Part shown: positions 56,737 to 64,000 of the stretch, piece by piece | Position numbering within the stretch: the first letter of the stretch is position 1 | Layout of the letters: each line of letters begins with the position of its first letter | Assembly: GCA_037447655.1 (NCBI GenBank) | Contig: JBBHKE010002089.1 | Coordinates: 62,001-126,000 of the forward strand | Source: Zygnema cylindricum | Lineage: Eukaryota; Streptophyta; Zygnematophyceae; Zygnematales; Zygnemataceae | DNA length: 64,000 nucleotides | Direction: 5' to 3' | Notes under the pieces: generated by a model | Told to the model about the DNA's origin: nothing | The model's input: the letters and a program-made list of their open reading frames with translations, nothing else | Database searches by the model: none | Position numbers and translations under genes: made by a program

Positions 56737-56971
56737 AGGTCATCAGAGTAGAGAGCACATAAAAAGCCTTTAGGATAACCCTGACCCTTTTGTGTTTCAG
56801 CAAAAATAAATACCACTCAGGCAGACAAAACTTTCACCAATTCACCCCTATGAAGGCAAGACTCCCTTGAGACGATAATAAAAGGAAACTCTGAAATTTT
56901 TCCCCTGAGCAGTAAGTTATGGTGGGTCAAAGTTGACCTTTTGTACAGAAGCTCTCTCGGAGAGAGGATCC
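56717..56971 (-). repeat. Gag-side end of a B-type LTR (B8)
   Basis: TGCACCTCTGAGACC to GAGAGAGGATCC. The rest of the LTR is missing, replaced by the A3 LTR end at 56972. Confidence 0.8.
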
Positions 56972-57064
56972 AGAAAATTTGTGGTCTCCATTGACCCACA
57001 GAATGAGCAGCATATGTAAAGCCTCTAGGATAACATTTTGCCCTTCCAATTTCCCACTAAATAA

Positions 57065-57168
57065 GTGCCACCCTCGCACACAAATATTCTGTCCACGCTC
57101 ACCCCTGTGAGGACAAGACTCCCTTGAGTCAAACGCAAAAGGATTCACTGAATTTGCTCCCCTGAACA
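57065..57168 (-). promoter_or_regulatory. Leader stem-loop array (A3 3' LTR)
   Basis: Sense orientation: SL1 TGTTC-AGGG-GAGCA (G-U pair), SL2 GACTC-AAGG-GAGTC, SL3 CTCAC-AGGG-GTGAG (T-A of family B replaced by C-G one pair further out), SL4 GTGC...GCAC (outer C-G of B replaced by G-C). Confidence 0.62.
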
Positions 57169-57642
57169 GTAAGTTATGGATGGTCAAAGATGACCTTTAT
57201 AGCTACAAGCTATCTTAGAGAGAGGTACCTAAATATTACTAAGTCTTGGTTTGCCTACTCACGACTACCTACTACTAAACCCTAGTCCAATAGGAACACT
57301 ATATAGTGGAAGAAGGTATAATGGGCAATGTAATTATTGTACGAACATTGTACGACAAGGTCTACAAGGTGACAACTGTCAAATCGAAAGCCAAGGTTCC
57401 TCCTCCCATGTTCTCCATTATCAAATAATGTGGCGCCACGTGGTACCGCATGACGCTATCTCCGTATGCCATAAAAAGCTCACTTCGCCTGGCGGGTATA
57501 ATGTCGGCCGTCTGATCAAAACATATTTTACACGGTTCAGATTCGCGTACATGCAGAAAATAATCCTTTTAGTTAGTCTGTTGTTAATTAGCTGTTGCGT
57601 TAATGTTTATATATTTATGAAACCCGTCAGGTGTGTCGTTTC

Positions 57643-57722
57643 GTAGCGCCTTAATGGTTAAGGCGTTAGGTTATATAGATTCTAGAGGTCGCAAGTTTAA
57701 GTCTAGACTTAGGCAACATTTT
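57643..57722 (+). promoter_or_regulatory. tRNA-like module in A3 3' LTR
   Basis: Plus strand: TAGCGCCTTAATGGTTAAGGCG, B-box-like AAGTTTAAGTC about 50 nt on, then ACATTTT. Confidence 0.58.
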
Positions 57723-57856
57723 CGTAAAATACCTTTTACTTCAAATCTGCCCCTTTCTAAATATAGCGGCAGCTATGGCGAGCCTTTGATCCTCACTCTC
57801 TTTCTTTAAAGCAAACTCAAATAGGGAAGTGAACTATTAATTACCTCTTTTGAACA

Positions 57857-59445
57857 CTCCCTTAGTTCCTAGTCACTTTTCAATTTTATTCCACAGTTTT
57901 CTCTGCAATAAATCAATTTAGGGGAAGGCACTGCTTTTGTCATCATGTCTGCATCATTTCTCTATCAATTTTATGAACCAGTTTAATAATTTTATTTTCT
58001 ACCTTCTCTCTGACAAAGCTTAGTCTAATATCCATATGCTTAGCTTTGAAGTGATGTTTCGGATTATCTGCAATAGAGATGGCAGCTTGATTATCACAAA
58101 AAACATTTTGAGTTCCAGACTTCATGAACCCAAGTTCTTCAAGAAGAGATTTAACCCACATTAATTTTTTGGTGGCAGCACATGAAGCCGTGTATTCAGC
58201 CTCCATAGTTGACTGAGCAACTACTTTTTGTTGCTTGCTACTCCAACAACATGCACCGGATCCAATTTGCAACACATGCAATCGTACACCTCTTTAAAGG
58301 CACATCTCCATAACTGGCATCACTCCAAGTGGTGATGTCAGTGTGCTCCCCTCCCAAATGTAACCATAATTCCCTTGTCACCAGGTACCTCATCACCCTT
58401 TTGGCAGCCTCCCAATCTCTCTTTCTTGGTTCATTTAGACTTCTACTAAAGACACCTATAGCTGCAGCTATATCCGGACGGGTACAGTTCATAAAATAAA
58501 TTAAACTGCCTACAATCTGTTGATAAGGGATATTTTCCATAAATTTTCTTTCTATCTCATCCATCTCATCATTAATGATCAATATTCCTCTCTCTTCACT
58601 CCCCTCAGACACTTTCTTCAAATCCATAGGAGGAGTACATTCGTTTGCTTTTTCCATCTGAAATTTTTCTAGCATATTACCGATTGCTTCTTTTTTAGTG
58701 AGTCTTATAATTATATTCCCTCTAATCTCTCTCCATCTGAATTCCCAAAATGTACTTTGCTTCGCCGAGATCTTTCATATCAAAATTGCTTCTAAGATCC
58801 TGTTTTATTTTGTTAATTTTATCTAAGGACTTGCTTAACACCAACAAATCATCCACATAAATAGTAATAAATATCACTCCATTCTCATCCTCAAATAAAT
58901 ATATAGAGTGATCTGAACTAATTTTGATATACCCCAAACGGTTCAGAAATTCGTCTAGCTTTATATTCCACTGTCGCGGGGCTTGCTTAAGCCCATAGAG
59001 TGATTTTATCAGTTTGCAAACTTTGCTTTCTTCCCCACTTTCCACGAATCCTTCCGGTTGCCTCATGTAAATTTCTTCTTCCAACTCTCCGTGCAAAAAG
59101 GTCATTTTAATATCCATCTGGTGGATTTCCATATCCTCCGCTGCGGCTATACTTAAAAGGATTCTAACAGAAGGAAATCTGACTACAGGTGCAAAGGTTT
59201 CTTCGTAGTCTATCCCTTCTTTCTGAGTATAACCTTTTGCAACTAACCTAACTTTGTACCTCTCAATGGTATTATCCGGGTTTAAAATAAGTTTAAACAC
59301 CCACTTACATCCGATCGGTTTTCGGTCCGGTGTACAATCTACCAACTCCCATGTATTGGCTTCCTTGATAGAGGCCATTTCTTCATTTATAGCTGTGATC
59401 CACCAGCTACTTTCTGGAGTGTTTATGGCCTCTAACTATGTTTGA
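57857..59445 (-). pseudogene. pol: A3 reverse transcriptase and RNase H
   Basis: RT 58722-59378 is open for 218 codons: WELVDCTPDRKPIGCKWVFKLI, GIDYEETFAPVVRFPSVR, MDIKMTFLHGELEEEIYMRQPEGF, SLYGLKQAPRQW, active site YVDD (58848-58859). A frameshift follows near 58720, RT connection 58238-58675, then RNase H 57943-58281 (SSKQQKVVAQSTMEAEYTAS, DNQAAISIAD). Another shift lies near the end. The purine tract borders the LTR at 57857. Confidence 0.9.
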
Positions 59446-61100
59446 GGTTCATCTAGGTGAGACATCTTTGTGAGTTGGTTATTTACTTGTCTTTCTTGAA
59501 GTCGTTTACTACTTCTTCTTCCCCCTTCAAAATCGGACGCCGGTATGGAAGGCATCCTTGGGTTTCATTTTGGGAGATATTCAGCTCCCCTATCTTCCAA
59601 TTCCGGTGTCTCATCAAGTTCCTCATCGGTTTCCACTTCGTATTGTGGGGTTGCCTCGGGTGTTGTCCTTTCCTCCTTCTCCTTTGGTAGATTTGCAGAT
59701 TTTTCCTTTTCTCCCTGTTCCTTCTCTTCATTTTCAAAGTCAAAGTCAAAAAACTGATCCGTTTCAAATCTGATTTTGACTTCCCTCTTATATTTGAATG
59801 GATCAATGGACTTCTCTTCATTCATCACCACTATGTGTTTTACCAGAATTATATCTCTCTTTTTCAAGTCATACACTCGGTATCTTTTTGTGCTCTCATC
59901 ATATCCTACAAGATATCATGGCTTCCCTCTCCCCTCTAACTTCCATTTAGTCTTATCGGAATCCAAAGTGAAAACTTGACTTCCGAAAACTCTCAAACTA
60001 GACAAATCATGCTTTCTTCCTGTCCACCTCTCATACGGAGTTTCCTCTTTATTTGCTGAAGTTAGGACTCTATTTTTGATGAAATTAGCATAGTTCATAG
60101 ACTCCGCCCAAAACTGCAACCCTATCCTCTTATCAATTAACATACTTTTGGACGTATCTCTTGAAGTTCTATTCACTCTTTATGCTACTCCATTTGGTTC
60201 CGGATTATAGGGAACAGTTTTCTCATGATGAATTCCTTCTTCTTTAAGATATTCTTCAAATTCCCTTGAGGTGTATTCTTTCCAATTATCACTTCTTATC
60301 TCTTTTATTGAGGTTTCGTGTAGTTTTTCACTCCATACTTTATACTCTTTGAAACATCTTAATACCTCTGACTTATGTCTAAGAAAGTATACCTTCGTGT
60401 ATCTAGACCAATCATCTGTGATGGTTAACATCCATCTCTTCCCCCCATGTGAAGCATACCTAGCAGGTCCCCAAACATCAGTGTGAATAGATCTAATACT
60501 TTCTCTCTCTAAATGTGGTTGCCTTTGGAAATGGAAGTCTATGAATCTTCCCTTGGGCACATCCACTACAATCATCAAAGGTCTCATCATCCTCAAAAGT
60601 AATACCCTCCACTATTCCCTTTTTCTTCATTTTTTTTAATCTATCTAGATGCACATGCCCCAACCTTTTATGCCAAAGCATCATCTCACTTGCTAACGAG
60701 TAGAGAACACTCTTTTCATTGCAAAGAACAATTATGAACATTCCTTGACTGCCCAACTCATCTATGAAATAAACCTCATTATCAAAGCTTGCTGTAAAGA
60801 TTCCTTTCCTAGTTCGTGTTTCAAACTCCTTTTCATCTAGGAAAGCTGTTGAGACTAGGTTCTTGCTAAGCTGTGGAATGTAAAGAACGTCTGAGAGTGT
60901 TACAATTGAGGCCTTTCCATCAACTAGAACCATAAAGTCAACAGTTCCAACAAGATTTGTGGTTTCTACTCTACCATCTCCGTACTCTATCTCAACTGTT
61001 GGGATCTTTCTCAATTTAGTGAACCACCACTTATCTTTGCACATATGCATTGAAGCCCCTCAGTCTATGATCCACCCATCCGTGGGTGGATCCCTTTTAC
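59446..61100 (-). pseudogene. pol: A3 protease and integrase
   Basis: In the protease active site the Ser of DSGAS is a TGA stop (about 61058). The pre-integrase zinc region is intact (HKRLGHVH...CSGCAQGK, ORF 60493-61050). Integrase has D (HTDVWGP) and D (SDNWKEY), but the catalytic Glu codon after NGVA is TAA (60178-60180). A frameshift lies near 60500. The hinge 59565-59876 is acidic and charged. Two active-site codons have turned into stops. Confidence 0.9.
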
Positions 61101-62298
61101 CTCCGAAAGCACACTTTTGTCTCCGTGGAATGTCAACATGTTTTTCAGTGTTTTTCGGATTAAGGAGAAGCTCCTCAAGCTCCTCTTCAGGTTCAGTTTT
61201 TCCTTCCATTTCCTCATCATGAACTTGAGTCAGGAAAGCCTTTTTCTTTCCTCCATCCCTTGAGGTTCCATGACCATCTTTCAGTCGAAGATCTGCAAGT
61301 TTGACACAATCTCTTAAATAGTGTCCCGGTTTCTTGCAGAAGTGATATAATCCTTCTCGAGAAGTTCCTCTCCCCTGTCTATCAAATCTGCCACCTCCTT
61401 CTCCTCTTCCACCAAAGTTTCGATAGGGATCTTTCCCTCTCTCCTCATCACGCTTCCGCCAATAAGCTCCTGCAGCCAATGCTTCAACACTTGGACTCCC
61501 TCTCCTAAGCTCAATGGTGCTTTCTTTCACTTAAATCATTCCAACTATATCATCCCAATTCTTATTGCTATCTCCCATGTTTTGCAATCGGTTAATGATA
61601 TTCTCATACTCTTCATGTAGTTTCATCATTAATGTGTTCACTCTTTGTCTCTCGGACCATGAGTTACCAGCACTCTCTTACTCTCCAAATAATGCTCCTA
61701 AATCATTGCAATAATTATTCATACTTGCTATTTTATAAGTATAAGTTGTAATCTTATTTTCAGCCAGCTGTTGTTGCTGCAATGATCCACTCTTATATTT
61801 GTTAACTAGTGATATCCAAATCTGAGATGAAGATTTGACATGCATAAAGGGAATGGCAATGCTCTTTGCTACACTTTTAAGAATTAAGAGCTTAGCAACC
61901 TTGTCTTTGTAGTTCCACTTTTCACACTCTAATCTTTCGGTCTGAACCCTTGTCGCCGTTTTTGGTGGTGCTGCTGCTGGTATCACCTTCGGCAATGCTG
62001 TCACTTGAGTTGCAACTCCTCCCTTTTCTCCTTCCATGACAATCTCCTCTCCTTCCTCATCTTTATCCTCGGTGATGGTGGAAGCTGTTCTACCAACTGT
62101 AGAGGCGGAGTTGCCAAAAAAATGTGTCCCTCCAAACCCAGGTGGAGGTGGGCATTGAATTTGTCCAGACACTATGCCCCATAAATGCTTCTCAAATAGT
62201 TCTCCCTCCATCATCATTTCCCAATAAAGAAAGTTTGATCCATCAAATATGGGCACCCTAGAGGGTGGGCCCATAACCTGAAATTCTGTGGTCTCCAT
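61060..62298 (-). pseudogene. gag: A3 gag
   Basis: ATG at 62298-62296 inside the LTR: METTEFQVMGPPSRVPIFDGSNFLYWEMMMEGELFEKHLWGIVSGQI. Open for 206 codons to 61678, where a stop replaces Leu. A second stop lies near 61530. The zinc knuckle reads YHFCKKPGHYLRDC, first Cys replaced by Tyr. A Gly/Arg-rich stretch (FGGRGEGGGRFDRQGRG) precedes it, typical of nucleocapsid. Confidence 0.9.
62264..62278 (-). other. Primer-binding site of A3
   Basis: Perfect GGTTATGGGCCCACC on the minus strand, next to LTR end ATTTCA (62279). Confidence 0.9.
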
Positions 62299-62480
62299 TG
62301 ACCCACAGAATGAGCAGCCTATGTAAAGCCTCTAGGATAATATTTGCCCCTTCTACTTTCCCACTAAATAAGTGCTGCCCAGACACATAAATATTCCGAC
62401 AACCCTCGTCCCTGTGAGGAAAAGACTCCCTTGAGTTAAACACAAAAGGATTAACCTTATTTGCTCCCCTGAGCAGTAAG
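62279..62480 (-). repeat. 5' LTR of A3, gag-side 202 bp
   Basis: TGAAATTCTGTGGTCTCC onward through the stem-loop leader to GAGCAGTAAG, then cut exactly by the LTR start of B6. The remainder is expected beyond base 64000. Confidence 0.9.
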
Positions 62481-62679
62481 TGTAGAAACTAATGGTTTTA
62501 TTAGTATTTTCTAGGTCTGAAAAGAAATATAGAAGTCGAGGCAGTCTATCTCTAACTTCTCTCTCCAACTCTCAAACTTGTCGCAGTCACTGAGAAATTG
62601 GAGAGGAAGCTAGAGCCATGGCTACCTTGGCTATCCTGAGGTTTACGGGAATTTTATGTTAAAGTTTATTTATTTAATT

Positions 62680-62769
62680 AAAAGGTATGTGCCGGCGGCA
62701 GGATTTGATCCATGTACCTACCGGCCGGCAGATAGGAAATAGCCGGTAGCCTTAGCCGTTAAGTCTAGC
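62680..62769 (-). promoter_or_regulatory. tRNA-like module in B6 LTR
   Basis: Minus strand: TAGACTTAACGGCTAAGGC, B-box-like TGGATCAAATCCT starting about 56 nt later, TTTT at 62680-62683. Total about 88 nt. Confidence 0.6.
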
Positions 62770-62915
62770 AGTAGTATTACGTACTATATAGTTTGATATT
62801 TATTTAAATGGTTATGCGCGCGATAAACCATTTAACTGAAATGAATTACGGGATACATAGATCCAGTAAAATGTAAATGTACGACTTACAGTACGGACAC
62901 AAATCAGTACCGCGC

Positions 62916-62939
62916 ATTTGTTTCGTAAATGAAACAAAT
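62916..62939 (+). promoter_or_regulatory. Inverted repeat in B6 U3
   Basis: ATTTGTTTC-GTAAAT-GAAACAAAT, perfect 9-bp stem. Confidence 0.6.
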
Positions 62940-63146
62940 ACCGCGCATGTATTTATTACGGCTACGATTAAAACCGACTTTAATCGGACGGCCGAGATTA
63001 GCGCCGAGATCGCGGAGGAAGATTTCGGCGGTTTGTGGCCATCACCACATCGGATGACACGTGGCGAAATTCCGTTGGATTGTGGAATCTCCGGAGATTA
63101 TGGCACCGAATCCGGATTTGACATGTGTCGACATTTTGGCCATGTC

Positions 63147-63221
63147 GTACAATGTCCGTACATAAAGTACACCGGCAGATGTACTTTTGCGTACGAAACT
63201 CAATTCAGATTGGTTCCGTAC
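63147..63221 (+). promoter_or_regulatory. GTAC cluster in B6 LTR
   Basis: GTAC at 63147, 63158, 63167, 63181, 63191 and 63218, i.e. six in 75 bp, just upstream of the TATA-like position. The same spacing recurs in other B LTRs. Confidence 0.5.
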
Positions 63222-63333
63222 ATCAGTAGATAGAGTTTGTGAGAGAGATAGGACTTAGAAAAATTAGAAGATAGGACCCTCTCTCCCAAAGAGCTTCTGT
63301 ACAAAAGGTCAACTTTGACCCTCCATAACTTAC

Positions 63334-63436
63334 TGCTCAGGGGAGCAAATTCAGAGATTATTTTTGCTATCGACTCAGGGGAGTCTTGCCTTCACAGGGG
63401 TGAAGTTGGTCAGAGTTTTTTCTGCCAGGGTGGCAG
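63334..63436 (+). promoter_or_regulatory. Leader stem-loop array (B6 LTR, type copy)
   Basis: SL1 TGCTC-AGGG-GAGCA (63334-63347), SL2 GACTC-AGGG-GAGTC (63372-63385), SL3 CTTCAC-AGGG-GTGAAG (63390-63405), SL4 CTGCC-AGGGT-GGCAG (63422-63436). All four stems are perfect and all four loops begin AGGG. The array ends about 75 nt before the gag ATG. Confidence 0.7.
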
Positions 63437-63509
63437 TTATCTTTGCTGAAACACAAAGGGGTCAAGATTATCCTACAGGCTTCTTGGAAGTTGTCTACTT
63501 TGAGGACTT

Positions 63510-64000
63510 ATGGAGGTCTCAGAGTTTCAGGTTATGGGCCCACCCTTTAGGGTACCAATCTTTAATGGAACTAGCTTCATATACTGGGAAAGTATGATGA
63601 TAGGAGCTCTATGCGAAAAAAGGATTTGTGGGATAGTGAGTGGACGGTTGGGGCGTCCATCAAGTCTTCGAATTCCTTTAGTGTTTCGAGGAACCAGATT
63701 CACCAGGAAAGAGGATCCACCTTCAACGTAGGAAACAAAAAAATGAGAGGTGGTGGACAAAGGAAAGGAGAAGGAGACGATCACACCAATAGCAACTGGT
63801 TCGACATTTATGTCACCTATTCCGAGGAATGAGGAGAATGATACTAAAACCTGGGACTTTAACAATATGGCGGCAAAACACTTCATCCTACGCCATCTCA
63901 CTCAAGGACTTGCATGTCCTCATTTGCAGGTAGAAAGGGCATCCGATCTTTGGATGGCTCTCATAGAGATGTACCGAAGTGGTACGATTCAGCAACAACA
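63510..64000 (+). pseudogene. gag: B6 gag (partial)
   Basis: ATG 63510: MEVSEFQVMGPPFRVPIFNG...GIVSGRLGRPSS to a TAG at 63729 in the acidic linker. Homology continues through NNMAAKHFILRHLTQGL to the window end (QQQQ). The premature stop suggests this insertion, though late, was also of a defective copy. Confidence 0.88.
63530..63544 (+). other. Primer-binding site of B6
   Basis: Perfect GGTTATGGGCCCACC, directly after TTTCA. Confidence 0.9.

Larger units (their letters stand above)
56972..57856 (-). repeat. 3' LTR of A3
   Basis: 885 bp, TGTTCAAAAGAGG (57856) to a mutated end ACCACAAATTTTCT (56972). It holds the full family-A leader with stem-loops at 57155-57168, 57117-57130, 57098-57111 and 57065-57079. 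Confidence 0.9.
56972..62480 (-). mobile_element. Copia element A3, family A, near complete
   Basis: It reads leftward from a 5' LTR (62279-62480 remaining, then cut by B6) through primer site, gag, protease, integrase, RT, RNase H and polypurine tract to the 3' LTR (56972-57856). It is the best preserved family-A copy, but has at least six disabling changes. The remaining 5' LTR part should continue beyond the window after B6. Confidence 0.92.
62481..63529 (+). repeat. 5' LTR of B6
   Basis: 1049 bp, TGTAGAAACTAATGG to AGAGTTTCA. The clearest B LTR: tRNA-like module (62680-62769), hairpin (62916-62939), GTAC motifs (63147-63221), W-box pair GGTCAACTTTGACC (about 63307-63320) and four perfect leader stem-loops. 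Confidence 0.93.
62481..64000 (+). mobile_element. Copia element B6, continues past the window
   Basis: LTR 62481-63529, primer site and gag to the window end. It inserted into the A3 5' LTR after GTAAG (62476-62480). If the insertion was normal, GTAAG should recur after its 3' LTR. Confidence 0.92.

Noticed and set aside
57643-57722. Candidate genuine host tRNA gene.
   Set aside because: It recurs at a fixed place in every LTR, lacks a convincing acceptor stem and has diverged loops, so it is a repeat-borne tRNA-like module.

Overview
The window is a eukaryotic, most likely land-plant, block of nested LTR retrotransposons. I see no host gene, rRNA, CRISPR array or bacterial feature. Almost every base outside about 10.3-18.1 kb and 28.2-29.4 kb belongs to Ty1/copia-type elements (gag, aspartic protease, integrase, RT, RNase H, in that order). 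A plant host is suggested by the copia pol type and by the primer-binding site. That site pairs with the anticodon arm of a plant-type initiator tRNA-Met (GUGGG/CCCAC stem). The exact species is not resolvable.

Layout: 1-639 integrase fragment (-); 640-6478 copia family A element A1 (+); 6479-9183 A2 5' half (-); 9184-10336 family B gag and LTR fragment B7 (-); 10337-16718 decayed Ty3/gypsy-like material (gag-protease on -, two inverted LTR-like copies, two 0.2-kb direct repeats); 16719-17836 isolated LTR (+); 18087-28235 family B element B1 (+), whose 5' LTR is split by B2 (18704-22418, -); 28236-29423 gypsy gag-protease (+); 29424-35873 B3 with both LTRs (-); 35874-39508 B4 (-); 39509-44831 C1, with a C-type 3' LTR and a chimeric D-type 5' LTR (-); 44832-47087 D2 pol (-); 47088-51494 B5 (-); 51495-52013 inverted gag piece (+); 52014-53188 C2 (+); 53189-56243 D3 (+), split by an unrelated solo LTR at 54700-55544; 56244-56971 B8 (-); 56972-62480 A3 (-), whose 5' LTR is cut by B6 (62481 to the window end, +). 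Every gag-pol has stops, frameshifts or lost catalytic residues, so none looks autonomous.

The unusual biology is in the LTRs. (1) Families A, B, C and D all carry a tRNA-like module (A-box-like and B-box-like motifs, usually then TTTT) antisense to the LTR. I count 17 copies. (2) The leader part of each LTR carries four tandem stem-loops with AGGG-type loops. Their stems differ between families but stay paired, which is covariation. (3) The LTR ends inside gag. The ATG and first codons lie in the LTR, and the translated primer site GGTTATGGGCCCACC is complementary to nucleotides 25-39 of initiator tRNA-Met, which implies half-tRNA priming as in Drosophila copia and yeast Ty5. (4) A chimeric LTR (D) has family-B ends and a family-A core. 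(5) Several copies have internal inversions or share the same stop codons, suggesting mobilisation of defective elements.

Coordinates of LTR ends, primer sites and catalytic motifs were read directly. Percent identities, ages and expression were not computed.
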